From Bacteroidetes/Chlorobi group bacterium ChocPot_Mid (GTDB lineage Bacteria > Bacteroidota > Ignavibacteria > Kapaibacteriales > UBA2268): 8,204 nt of DNA. The stretch covers positions 1-8,204 of the forward strand of contig RCNQ01000179.1 in NCBI GenBank assembly GCA_003731675.1, in the 5' to 3' direction. The notes beneath the pieces are model-generated. The model did not search any database and was not told the DNA's origin. It worked only from the letters and a program-made list of their open reading frames with translations. The position numbers were made by a program, and so were the translations under genes. Below are positions 1-7,783 of this stretch, in pieces. The first letter of the stretch is position 1, and the number at the start of each line of letters is the position of its first letter.

Positions 1-3000
1 ACCCTCTCCTAAAAGTGGAATTATCGCTTCCTGACCATAAGCATCATACTTTATTGAAATTATCGAATTATAGCGTTCCTTTTTTTCAGGCAAAAACCTG
101 ATAGTAAAATTTTTACCCTCATTTGGAGCAAGCGTAACTGCTTCAGCTCCATCAAGTATATAAAAATGGTCAGTATCAGGACCTGGAATAGTAACAGATA
201 GTATCTTTACATTTTTACGTGAAACATTTTTTATTAAAAAATTCAATGTTGTGTCTTTAATATCACCCAGTTCGACTTTTCCAAAATCAATATAATCTGT
301 TGATTTAGCTATTTCTGGCTGAAAGCCGTTCCCGCTTATTTTTGATTTATAAGTCTTCCCTGGTACATCAATTTCAACAATACATTCCCTTAGCCCGTTT
401 TCAGAAGGTGAAAAAGTAATATCCAAAGGTAAAACAGCTAAAGAATCAACCTTATCATATAAACTATTCTCAAAAATTTGAAAATCATTTGTATCTCTGC
501 CTGTTATTCTCATACCCTTAATTTTCACAGGATAGTCAGCAAGATTTATAATAAAAGTATCAAGAGTAAATTGATTTGATTGACCCGTAATCACATCAGG
601 TAATTTGTGGTCCTGAACAAACAAATTAACTTTATTTATTCCAATCGGACAATCGGTTGAATCCATCTGCAAATCTCTTTTATCCAAGTTCCAGATTTTA
701 GCAGTACTGTCCCAACTGGAAGTTAATATTCTGCTACCATCAAAATTGAACACAGCGAATTGAACAGAATTTGAATGTTCCTTTAATATTTTAACAAGTT
801 CTCCGGTTTTAGCGTCCCACATTCTGGCTGACTTATCAACAGAAGTAGTCAGAAAATACTTCCCGGTATAATCAAAACTTGCTGAGTTGATAGGATTAAT
901 TCCTGATATCGTATCTGAATGTGTTACAGAAAACAGAGTATCTCCCAACTCAATATTCCACATTAATGCCTTGCCAAACCAACCTGCTGAAACAACCTTA
1001 GCACCATCAGGACTGAAATTAGCATGAATTACACTTCCATTATTAAGAGATAAAGTTTTATACAAACCCCAGCTTTCAGTTTTCCAAATATTTATATCGC
1101 TTGAATTACCAACTGTTAAAATATATTTGCCATCAGGACTGAATTCAGCATACCATAGTCTATATGATTCCCTTGTTAAATCCCTTATAAAATCACCTGT
1201 TTTTGCATCCCATATTTTAGCAGTACCATCCCAGGAGGCAGTTACAATATATTTTCCATCAGGTGAATAGTTTGCTGATTTAACTTCTGCCTTATGCTTT
1301 CTGAGCGTAAAAATATCTTTACTGAATTTTTCCTCAGGATTGCTGATATCCCATATTTTAACAGTCGAATCATCACTTGCAGTTATTATGAGATTCCCAT
1401 CAGGACTGAAATTTGCCCATCTTACAGAAGAAGTATGACCTATCAAACGATGCAGTTCAAAACCATTGTTAGAATTCCAGACCTTAACTGTAGTATCCGA
1501 GCTTGCTGAAACCACCATATCTCCAATTTCATTAAAATTTGCGGTATTCACCCCTTTCCTATGCCACAAATCCATTGTTTGCCCAACATTATTAGGCCAT
1601 AGCTGTATTGCTCTTATTAAGCAACTATTCGTTATAGTATTTGGAACACTCCAGTTATATTTTAAACCATTAACATTTTTAGCCAGAACATTCCAGTTAC
1701 TTCCTCCGTCCAGACTATATTCAAGTTGGATAACATCATTTGGTAAAAGTCCTGTCCATTCAACAGAGATTGTATCCCCAATCAACAGAGTTTCACCACA
1801 AATTGGTTTTGTTAATTTTAAATTTCTTTGTTTTGGTGGTGTATTGGGGAATCCTCCTGTAACCAGCAATGCTTGACCATAGCAAGCATTCGAAAAAACA
1901 ATCAAGCTGTCGAATACTAATGCTGAATCCGCTGGTGTAAACCTGATTGTTATTTGATGTGGCACATCTTTTATTATCCTTAAGACTGGATTATTCATAT
2001 CAGGAGCACCTTTGATTACCTTGAAATATGGTGAGGTAAACTGTAATCCATTGATTAATAAATCAGAATTCTTAGCAGTTATCGTTGCATCCAAGTCTTT
2101 TGAAAATCCAGGTAGAACCGCACTGAAACTCAAGTACTTCGGCTCTATCTCATAATATGGTCTGTATTGTTCAGGTAATTCGAATAATATTGAATCTTCT
2201 GAAGAATTTTTAATATTTGAAAATTTTATAGTATTAAATTGTGAGCAATTCTGAAGGGACTTCCATGATATTAAAGAAGGTTTATATCCATAAATAAAAC
2301 TCAAACAGGAGTTTACAGATTTTAAAACATCCAGAGAATCGTTAATTTCTCCGAAATATTTTCCTTGTGTGGAATCGCAAATCAATTGGAATTCTTCCTT
2401 AACTTTATCACTGATTGTTATACAATACAACCTGATATTTCTTTGATTCAATAATTCGGTTATGTAAGTGTATAAAGGAACATTTTTCCTGTCTGTAATA
2501 ATCACAAGCGTTTTTTTGAATTGCCCCTTATCTGCTTGAGCTATTGCACCAATAGGATAATTAATTAACCCTGTGGCATAGTTAGATGTTTTTGATTGTG
2601 AAAAATCCTCAATGGAATTTATCAGTTGGTTGCTATCCTGAACGAAATCTAAATTAATATAACTGAATTGGTTAAAACTAGTCAAAGAACATTCTGATTT
2701 CCCGTTAAGCACATTTTTAGCAAATAATTTAGCTGCATATTTAGCTAAATTGAATTTATTTTCACTCCCTGTTGAAGCACCGGTCGCCAAATCGAAACAA
2801 ATAGTCAAAGATACTGAAGGATAAGGATTTTGTTCCTGATTAACTACACTGATTAACGGGATATTGTTGTTGCCATTAGTTATTTTTAAATCTTCAATTT
2901 TTAAATCATTTACCGGCAAATACTTGCTTTTCAAAACAAATACTTCAGAATTTACCTGTGGAAATTCAGTTATCTTATAATTCAATACTTTCATCAAACT

Positions 3001-3075
3001 TTGTGAGAAAACAAAAGATGAAGAAAGTAAGATAATAACTAAACTGTATTTTAATATTCTACCCAATCTATTCAA
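1..3075 (-). CDS. Large exported VWA / WD40 beta-propeller / choice-of-anchor-D protein (C-terminal end missing)
   Basis: The reading frame is open for 1025 codons and runs off the left edge, so the stop and C-terminal end are not visible. The start taken is TTG at 3075: it follows an in-frame TAA (3081-3079) and gives a classic signal peptide (charged MNRLGR, hydrophobic stretch about 11-22, likely cleavage near residue 24). The next in-frame ATG, codon 29, would lose that signal. Order of modules: VWA-like domain about 88-265; a beta-sandwich of anchor-D/ASH type about 309-410; an Ig/FN3-like module about 418-485 (EYSLDGGSNW); seven WD40 repeats 505-796; two further ASH/anchor-D-like modules about 815-918 and 923-1025. 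The role is inferred: an outer-surface or periplasmic binding scaffold. The missing C-terminus may hold a secretion or anchoring domain, for example a type IX sorting signal, but this cannot be seen. There is no strong Shine-Dalgarno sequence. The gene begins 37 bases after the tRNA-Arg on the same strand. Confidence 0.88.
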   Translation of the reverse strand, partial: MNRLGRILKYSLVIILLSSSFVFSQSLMKVLNYKITEFPQVNSEVFVLKSKYLPVNDLKIEDLKITNGNNNIPLISVVNQEQNPYPSVSLTICFDLATGASTGSENKFNLAKYAAKLFAKNVLNGKSECSLTSFNQFSYINLDFVQDSNQLINSIEDFSQSKTSNYATGLINYPIGAIAQADKGQFKKTLVIITDRKNVPLYTYITELLNQRNIRLYCITISDKVKEEFQLICDSTQGKYFGEINDSLDVLKSVNSCLSFIYGYKPSLISWKSLQNCSQFNTIKFSNIKNSSEDSILFELPEQYRPYYEIEPKYLSFSAVLPGFSKDLDATITAKNSDLLINGLQFTSPYFKVIKGAPDMNNPVLRIIKDVPHQITIRFTPADSALVFDSLIVFSNACYGQALLVTGGFPNTPPKQRNLKLTKPICGETLLIGDTISVEWTGLLPNDVIQLEYSLDGGSNWNVLAKNVNGLKYNWSVPNTITNSCLIRAIQLWPNNVGQTMDLWHRKGVNTANFNEIGDMVVSASSDTTVKVWNSNNGFELHRLIGHTSSVRWANFSPDGNLIITASDDSTVKIWDISNPEEKFSKDIFTLRKHKAEVKSANYSPDGKYIVTASWDGTAKIWDAKTGDFIRDLTRESYRLWYAEFSPDGKYILTVGNSSDINIWKTESWGLYKTLSLNNGSVIHANFSPDGAKVVSAGWFGKALMWNIELGDTLFSVTHSDTISGINPINSASFDYTGKYFLTTSVDKSARMWDAKTGELVKILKEHSNSVQFAVFNFDGSRILTSSWDSTAKIWNLDKRDLQMDSTDCPIGINKVNLFVQDHKLPDVITGQSNQFTLDTFIINLADYPVKIKGMRITGRDTNDFQIFENSLYDKVDSLAVLPLDITFSPSENGLRECIVEIDVPGKTYKSKISGNGFQPEIAKSTDYIDFGKVELGDIKDTTLNFLIKNVSRKNVKILSVTIPGPDTDHFYILDGAEAVTLAPNEGKNFTIRFLPEKKERYNSIISIKYDAYGQEAIIPLLGEG
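688..1563 (-). repeat. Seven WD40 repeats forming one propeller
   Basis: Residues 505-796 hold seven repeats, each ending in a W-D/N/K dipeptide. The Trp residues are at 533, 575, 622, 664, 706, 753 and 795, spaced 42 or 47 apart. Four blades carry the turn FSPDG or YSPDG, and several carry SxDxTxKxW. Seven is the usual number for one closed propeller. At DNA level the turn is highly conserved: the plus-strand 14-mer CCATCAGGACTGAA occurs exactly at 1004-1017, 1130-1143 and 1397-1410, with a diverged copy near 1255. This suggests expansion by duplication. Propellers of this kind bind proteins or ligands; the partner is unknown. Confidence 0.9.
2281..2814 (-). other. VWA-like domain with a degenerate metal site
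   Basis: Residues about 88-265 of the exported protein alternate hydrophobic strands and helices as in a von Willebrand factor A fold. The first strand (SLTICFDLATG) ends in Asp95, where the MIDAS motif DxSxS should be; positions 97 and 99 are Ala and Gly instead of Ser. A later strand, LVIITD (Asp195), fits the conserved distal Asp, and YATGL (167-171) sits where the MIDAS Thr usually lies. The assignment is by pattern only, and metal binding may be weakened or lost. Confidence 0.6.
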
Positions 3076-3112
3076 TATTTAATCAATGTAGCAAAAACTA
3101 TTTTTAAAAAAG

Positions 3113-3186
3113 TACACCCGGAGGGACTCGAACCCCCAGCCCTCTGATCCGAAGTCAGATGCTCTATCCAATTGAGCTACGGATGC
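3113..3186 (-). tRNA. tRNA-Arg(TCG)
   Basis: The minus strand folds into a full cloverleaf of 74 bases. The acceptor stem GCATCCG pairs with CGGGTGT. The D stem is GCTC/GAGC. The anticodon stem TCTGA/TCAGA encloses the loop CTTCGGA, giving anticodon TCG (reads CGA and other CGN codons by wobble). The T stem GGGGG/CCCTC encloses the loop TTCGAGT. The first acceptor pair is a G-U wobble (G1-U72), there is a second wobble at 4-69, and the discriminator base is A. The 3' CCA is not encoded; the next bases are CTT, then a T run. The gene lies 64 bases after the ppk1 stop and 37 bases before the start of the exported protein, all on one strand, so it may be cut from a longer transcript. No clear promoter of its own was seen. 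Confidence 0.96.
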
Positions 3187-3250
3187 TTTTACCAAAATCA
3201 CATTAACGTCGAACGAAAATAAAAATAAATATTTTAACAAAAATTTAAAT

Positions 3251-5362
3251 TTAAAGATTGTCTTTTAGCTTTGCACTTTTGATTTTGCGTTTAATTTCAT
3301 TAAGCAAATATTCCTGCGCACAAAATGGCTGTTCTCCATCTGCAGGTTTTAATTTCTCATAATTCCCATCTGGTAACAGTCTCCACGATTTGGTATTGTC
3401 TTTCCAGTAAATATCCAACAAAGTCATAATTTTATCTTGCAAAGCAGGTTCGTGAATAGGGAACATCAACTCAACTCTTTTATGCAAATTTCTTGTCATC
3501 CAATCCGCACTGGAAAGATAGAATTCAGATTTACCTGAATTTTTGAAATAGAAAGCACGGCTATGCTCAAGAAATCTTCCTAAGATACTCCGTACTTCAA
3601 TATTTTCGCTAAGTCCGGGAACACCTGGTTTCAGACAGCAAACACCACGAACAAGCAATTTGATTTTAACTCCTTTTCTTGATGCTCTGTAAAGTGCATT
3701 TATTACTTCGCTATGTGCAAGCGAATTCATTTTTGCAATTATTAATCCGGGATTTTCTTCAGAATGAAATTCTGTTTCACGATTGATTAGCTCTATTATG
3801 GAACGTCTAAGGTTTATTGGTGCTACAAAAAAACTTTTCCATTCTTTAAGATAAGAATAACCGGTTAAATAATTAAAAAGATATATTGCTTCTTTCGAAA
3901 AGTTTTTGTTATTGGTTAATAATCCTATGTCTGTATATAATCTTGAAGTAGCATGATTGTAATTGCCTGTTGAAAGATGTAAATATGTATTCAGTGAATC
4001 TTGTTCCTTGCGAACAATAATTGCTATCTTGCAATGTGTCTTCAAACCTAAAACACCATAAACAACGTGAGCACCTGCCATTTCAAGTTCTTTAGCCCAT
4101 ATAATATTATTTTCTTCATCGAATCTTGCTTTCAATTCAACAAATGCCGTTACATCTTTGCCATTTTCTGCGGCTCTTTTTAGTGCGGCAACAACAGGTG
4201 AATTACTACCTACTCTGTAAAGAGTGATTTTTATAGCCAAGACATTTTTATCATCAGCCGCTTCATTCAACAAACGCAAAACACTATTAGTAAAGGAATC
4301 ATAAGGATGATGAACAATCAAATCCTTGTTTTTAATTACATCAAAAATACTGTTATTATCATCTCTTAATTCAGGAAGTACTCGTGTCTGGAACGGTATA
4401 TCTTTCAAATGCCTTTTCTCAATTTTAAGCATTGACATAAAGTCAGGCATATTCAATGGTCTTTTATGAATATAAATATCTTCTTTTTCAAGTTCAAGTG
4501 AAGTACGCAAAAATTCAATCATTTCTTCTTCCATTTCAGCACAAACTTCCAATCGCACTGCTGCACTTCCCCAACGTGCTATTTTGATATGTTCAGCGAT
4601 TTCAGTCAATAAATCCTCAGCTTCATCTTCTGCAATTTCATAGTCAGCATCCCTTGTTACCCGAAATGTACTCGTACTAATAATTTCCAAACCTGGAAAT
4701 AATTCTCCAGCATGGGCTCTTATCACATTTTCTATCAAAATCAGATGTATTCCATCGTTTTTCTTCAATCTGATTAATCTGGGAAGTACAGATGGAACCT
4801 GCAGAAAAGCTACCTTTTTTTCAGGTACCCTCTTGTCTGTGTCGAGAAGTGAAAAAGCAATATTTAAACTCCTATTAACAAGTTTGGGGAACGGATGCGC
4901 TGAATCCAAACTCAAGGGCGTCAGAACAGGTAAAATAGACTCGTTAAAATGCTGTTTTAAAAAAGTTTTATCATCATCGTTTAATTTGCTGTAATCATCA
5001 ATAAATATATTTTCTCTCTCAAGTGCGGGAAGAATTTCGTCCATTAACAATTCTTCTTGTCTCTTGTATAAAGGTAGCATTCTTTTACGAATTTCAGTAA
5101 GTTGCTCCTTTGGTGTCATCCCGTCAAAAGATAATTCTGTCAAACCTGCGGACACCTGCCTTTTTAAACCTGCTACCCTTATCATAAAGAACTCATCAAA
5201 ATTTGAGCTAACGATTGCTATAAATTTTAATCTTTCGAGCAAAGGATGTTGGTTGCTTTCGGCTTCTGCTAAGACTCTTTTATTAAACTCAATTAAACTT
5301 ATTTCCCTGTTAAAAAATCTCTCAGTTGGATTTTTCTCCATTATTTGCATATCAGGTATCAT
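3251..5362 (-). CDS. ppk1: Polyphosphate kinase 1
   Basis: The 703-residue product is close to the usual PPK1 length (about 690). PPK1 reversibly transfers the ATP gamma-phosphate to chains of inorganic polyphosphate, with a phospho-histidine intermediate. The N-terminal domain is recognisable from REISLIEFNKRVL and SSNFDEFFMIRVAGLK (residues 19-67). The two phospholipase-D-like C-terminal domains hold the active site: GLKTHCK with His443 (equivalent of the autophosphorylated His435 in E. coli), FLEHSR with His600 (equivalent of His592), Arg383 in ITLYRVG and Arg413 in KARFDEE. YLSSADWMTRN (615-625) is also typical. All key residues are present, so it should be active. ATG at 5362 is used; ATGs at 5350 and 5341 are possible alternatives, and none has a clear Shine-Dalgarno sequence. 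A sigma70-like promoter lies just upstream. No ppx exopolyphosphatase gene is adjacent. Polyphosphate is usually tied to phosphate storage and stress survival. Confidence 0.98.
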   Translation of the reverse strand: MIPDMQIMEKNPTERFFNREISLIEFNKRVLAEAESNQHPLLERLKFIAIVSSNFDEFFMIRVAGLKRQVSAGLTELSFDGMTPKEQLTEIRKRMLPLYKRQEELLMDEILPALERENIFIDDYSKLNDDDKTFLKQHFNESILPVLTPLSLDSAHPFPKLVNRSLNIAFSLLDTDKRVPEKKVAFLQVPSVLPRLIRLKKNDGIHLILIENVIRAHAGELFPGLEIISTSTFRVTRDADYEIAEDEAEDLLTEIAEHIKIARWGSAAVRLEVCAEMEEEMIEFLRTSLELEKEDIYIHKRPLNMPDFMSMLKIEKRHLKDIPFQTRVLPELRDDNNSIFDVIKNKDLIVHHPYDSFTNSVLRLLNEAADDKNVLAIKITLYRVGSNSPVVAALKRAAENGKDVTAFVELKARFDEENNIIWAKELEMAGAHVVYGVLGLKTHCKIAIIVRKEQDSLNTYLHLSTGNYNHATSRLYTDIGLLTNNKNFSKEAIYLFNYLTGYSYLKEWKSFFVAPINLRRSIIELINRETEFHSEENPGLIIAKMNSLAHSEVINALYRASRKGVKIKLLVRGVCCLKPGVPGLSENIEVRSILGRFLEHSRAFYFKNSGKSEFYLSSADWMTRNLHKRVELMFPIHEPALQDKIMTLLDIYWKDNTKSWRLLPDGNYEKLKPADGEQPFCAQEYLLNEIKRKIKSAKLKDNL

Positions 5363-5395
5363 TTACTAACCGAAATTTATTATAAATTAAATTAT

Positions 5396-5424
5396 ATAAT
5401 ACAATTATACAAACATTATGCCAA
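5396..5424 (-). promoter_or_regulatory. Probable sigma70-type promoter of ppk1
   Basis: On the minus strand TTGGCA (5424-5419) and TATTAT (5401-5396) are separated by exactly 17 bases, and each matches 5 of 6 consensus positions. Transcription would start near 5389, giving a leader of about 27 bases before the ppk1 ATG. The surroundings are very AT-rich, so chance matches to the -10 box are common, but the -35 box and spacing are good. If the organism uses a Bacteroidota-type sigma factor, the true promoter could differ. Confidence 0.5.
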
Positions 5425-5530
5425 AATAAAAAGAATTTATTTTTATTGACTCCCGATGATAGCTGGTTTTAACAAATAGCCAATCCGATTTTTTTGTAAT
5501 TAATGGCTAATTACTCAGTATTTCAGTATC

Positions 5531-6592
5531 TTATTTGATTATTAAATCAATAACTCCACCGCCAAGACAATAATCACCATCATAGAAAACAGCAAACTGT
5601 CCTGATGCTATACCTTCATCTTCACCATCTATTTCTACCTTTACTGTCGAATCATTAGCAATATCCAACTTGCAATCATATTTTTTTGGTCCATGCCTTA
5701 GCTTAACTTGTAAATTCAACTTCGTTGGAGCATACGGTATCCAGTTAATATCTCTTACAAAAAATTTATCCCTGAAAACACTTTGATTAAGTTTTTCAGT
5801 TGAAATATAGATTATGTTATTCTCAATATCTTTCTTAACTACATACCAGGGACCTCCACCAAGACCAATTCCGTGTCTTTGTCCGATTGTGTAGTACCAA
5901 TAACCCTGATGACTACTCAATTTTTTACCTGTTTGAATATCAATAATATCACCTGTTTTCACTCCTAAATGGTATTTTACAAATTCGTTATAAGGAATCT
6001 TACCAAGAAAGCAAATACCTTGACTGTCTTTCCTTGATTTAGTGGGCAAATTATGTTTTTGTGCTAAATTCCTAACTTCATTTTTATTAAATTTACCAAT
6101 CGGAAAAATAATTTTCTTTAGTTGCTCTTGTTTCAAATAGGATAAAAAATAGGTTTGATCTTTTACAGCATCAGGAGCACTCTTAAGAAAATATTGCTCA
6201 TTTTTATTTTCAACTTGAGCATAATGCCCGGAAGCTATTAATTCAAAACTATCATCAATTTTATCAAGAAACCTACCAAATTTTATGTGTCGGTTGCAAA
6301 GCACATCAGGGCTTGGTGTCCTGCCTGCTTTTAATTCTTTAATTGTATAATCAACAATTATATTATGATAGTCTTTCTGCATTTGAATTATTTTAAGAGG
6401 TACATCAAGTTGTCTGCAAACAGCACTTGCAAATTCGATATCTTCACCCCAAGGACAATCACCAAGAAAAGACATCTCGTCTTCCAACCATACTTTCAGG
6501 TAAAAAGCTGTAACATCATATCCCTCACTCTTCAATAATTTTAAAGCTAAGGAACTATCAACACCACCCGATAATAATACTGCTGTCTTCAT
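5531..6592 (-). CDS. mnmA: tRNA-specific 2-thiouridylase MnmA
   Basis: The 353-residue product is a normal full-length MnmA. This cytoplasmic enzyme adenylates U34 of tRNA-Lys, -Glu and -Gln and inserts sulfur at C2, which supports accurate decoding. The N-terminus has the PP-loop ATP site SGGVDSS (8-14). Catalytic Cys99 lies in GRTPSPDVLCNRHIKF and the partner Cys194 in KDSQGICFLG; these match Cys102 and Cys199 of E. coli. TIGQRHGIGLGG (235-246) marks the central domain, and the C-terminal beta-barrel ends with SGQFAVFYDGDYCLGGGVI. The segment VWLEDEMSFLGDCPWGED (34-51) is of the plant/cyanobacterial/green-sulfur type rather than the E. coli type. The start is ATG at 6592, which places the PP-loop at the expected position; a GAGGA (6608-6604) lies 11 bases upstream. 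The GT9 gene ends 62 bases upstream on the same strand, so co-transcription is plausible. Confidence 0.98.
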   Translation of the reverse strand: MKTAVLLSGGVDSSLALKLLKSEGYDVTAFYLKVWLEDEMSFLGDCPWGEDIEFASAVCRQLDVPLKIIQMQKDYHNIIVDYTIKELKAGRTPSPDVLCNRHIKFGRFLDKIDDSFELIASGHYAQVENKNEQYFLKSAPDAVKDQTYFLSYLKQEQLKKIIFPIGKFNKNEVRNLAQKHNLPTKSRKDSQGICFLGKIPYNEFVKYHLGVKTGDIIDIQTGKKLSSHQGYWYYTIGQRHGIGLGGGPWYVVKKDIENNIIYISTEKLNQSVFRDKFFVRDINWIPYAPTKLNLQVKLRHGPKKYDCKLDIANDSTVKVEIDGEDEGIASGQFAVFYDGDYCLGGGVIDLIIK

Positions 6593-6654
6593 AATTTAAT
6601 TTTTCCTCGTGAAATTAACGAATTCATATAGGAATAATTGAAATTGGTTAACTG

Positions 6655-7695
6655 TTAAAATTCCAGCTCCGTTTCAACAAAATTACTGAAAGCTTTTAAA
6701 ACGTCATCTACGGTAATTTTACTCATACAATCAAAATGTCCTCTTGGGCATTTATCTAATCCATAATGAGTACAAGGACGACAAGATACTCCTTTTTCAA
6801 CTATTTTGTATTTTGTTCTGAAAGGAAGAAATCCGAACTCCTTAACTGTGGAACCGAATATAGCTAACACAGGTACTTTGCGTGCAGCGGCAATATGAAT
6901 AACACCAGTATCATTTGAAATCAATAAATCCGAATTATCTATTGCCTCGGTGGTTTTCAAAATTGAAGTAGAATCTGAAAAATCTTCATATTCAAAATCA
7001 ATTTGCGATTTTAACCAGTCAGTAACTTCTTTATCTTGGAGACCCCCTATTAATATTATTTCAGCATTGAAATTATTTTTGAGATTTTTTATTAATTCAA
7101 GGTATTTTTCTTTCTGCCATCGCTTAGTAAAATGGTAAGCTCCGGGAGCAACAGCTATTTTCATTTTTTTACTATCGCTATTTTTGGGAGTAAAATAATA
7201 TTTCGGGTCGCTTTTTAGCCATATTTCCAAACCTTCACCATCATCATCAACTAAAAGCGGATTCGCAGTAAGCCTATATAATTCCGGGATTGGAATAATT
7301 TTTTTAAGTATAGGTTTTTTAAAATAAACCAACGAAAGCTTGTTAAGACGCAATTTATTTATTAACAAATACTTATCACCCAAACCACTTCTTAATATTT
7401 TGGAACGCAAGTTTTTTTGTAAATCAATCACATAATCATATCTTCTGCCTTTTAAATCCATTTTAATATGATTCTTTAACTCAGCAATTTCATTTAATTT
7501 AAATTGTTTATCATACTCCCACAAAGTATTAATATTCGGATTGAATTTGTAAATTTCTGCAAATGATTTTGATGTAATAAAATCAATTCGAGTATCAGTG
7601 AATTTATTTCTTAACTGTCGGATAAATGATGTTGTTAATATTACATCACCCATCGAGCTTAATCTAATAACCAAAATATTATCAATTTTTTTCAA
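6655..7695 (-). CDS. Glycosyltransferase family 9 protein (LPS heptosyltransferase-like)
   Basis: The frame encodes a GT9 enzyme of the ADP-heptose:LPS heptosyltransferase type (WaaF/WaaC-like), expected to add a sugar to the LPS core at the inner face of the cytoplasmic membrane. Motifs, numbered from the chosen start: ILVIRLSSMGDVILTT with acceptor-side Asp17; VAPGAYHFTKRW (182-193), the start of the donor-binding domain; LLISNDTGVIHIAAA (257-271), the GT9 signature; GVSCRPC and a cluster of Cys305, Cys308, Cys316 and Cys323, common near the end of this family. The start is uncertain. The open frame reaches a TTG at 7809, but the extra 38 residues are a low-complexity Leu/Lys/Ile/Phe string, and that start would overlap the divergent STAS gene. 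TTG at 7695 gives MKKIDNILVIRLSS, the normal family N-terminus, and 346 residues, the normal length. No ATG precedes the SSMGD motif. The exact acceptor and sugar cannot be told from sequence. Confidence 0.92.
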   Translation of the reverse strand: MKKIDNILVIRLSSMGDVILTTSFIRQLRNKFTDTRIDFITSKSFAEIYKFNPNINTLWEYDKQFKLNEIAELKNHIKMDLKGRRYDYVIDLQKNLRSKILRSGLGDKYLLINKLRLNKLSLVYFKKPILKKIIPIPELYRLTANPLLVDDDGEGLEIWLKSDPKYYFTPKNSDSKKMKIAVAPGAYHFTKRWQKEKYLELIKNLKNNFNAEIILIGGLQDKEVTDWLKSQIDFEYEDFSDSTSILKTTEAIDNSDLLISNDTGVIHIAAARKVPVLAIFGSTVKEFGFLPFRTKYKIVEKGVSCRPCTHYGLDKCPRGHFDCMSKITVDDVLKAFSNFVETELEF

Positions 7696-7783
7696 TATTT
7701 TCAAAATTAATTTCAATAAAAAGAAAATTGTTTTTAACTTGCAGAACAAATTAAGAATTTTTTTCAATAAATTAAGATAAGAG
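7696..7783. other. AT-rich divergent intergenic region between GT9 and STAS genes
   Basis: These 88 bases separate the chosen GT9 start from the STAS start and should hold promoters for both directions. The stretch is mostly A and T. TTGCAG at 7739-7744 could be a -35 box for the STAS gene, but no matching -10 box lies at 16-18 bases, so no promoter is called. The GT9 frame stays open through here on the minus strand, probably by chance because stop codons are few in this composition. Confidence 0.4.

Noticed and set aside
1004..1410. Repeated 14-mers as a CRISPR array or intergenic repeat
   Set aside because: The copies are irregularly spaced, lie inside an open reading frame, and encode the same turn of each WD40 blade.
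1294..1876. Two overlapping plus-strand open frames (1294-1509 and 1466-1876)
   Set aside because: They lie antisense inside the WD40/Ig part of the exported protein gene, match no family I recognise, and are shadows of the well-supported minus-strand frame.
3101..3112. T run directly after the tRNA on the minus strand as a terminator
   Set aside because: There is no GC-rich hairpin of its own before it; the following AAAAATAGTTTTT is a weak AT-only stem. It may help processing or termination but cannot be called.
5064..5369. Plus-strand open frame of 101 codons
   Set aside because: It is antisense to the conserved N-terminal domain of PPK1 and has no family features.
5477..5514. Inverted repeat TAGCCA / TGGCTA downstream of mnmA
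   Set aside because: The stem is only 6 base pairs with a loop of over 20 bases and a poor T tract, too weak to call a terminator.
6950..7138. Plus-strand open frame of 62 codons
   Set aside because: It is antisense to the conserved donor-binding domain of the GT9 gene.
7598..7780. Plus-strand open frame of 60 codons just before the STAS gene
   Set aside because: It is low-complexity (Asn, Ile, Lys, Phe), lies antisense to the GT9 start region, and looks like chance openness in AT-rich DNA.
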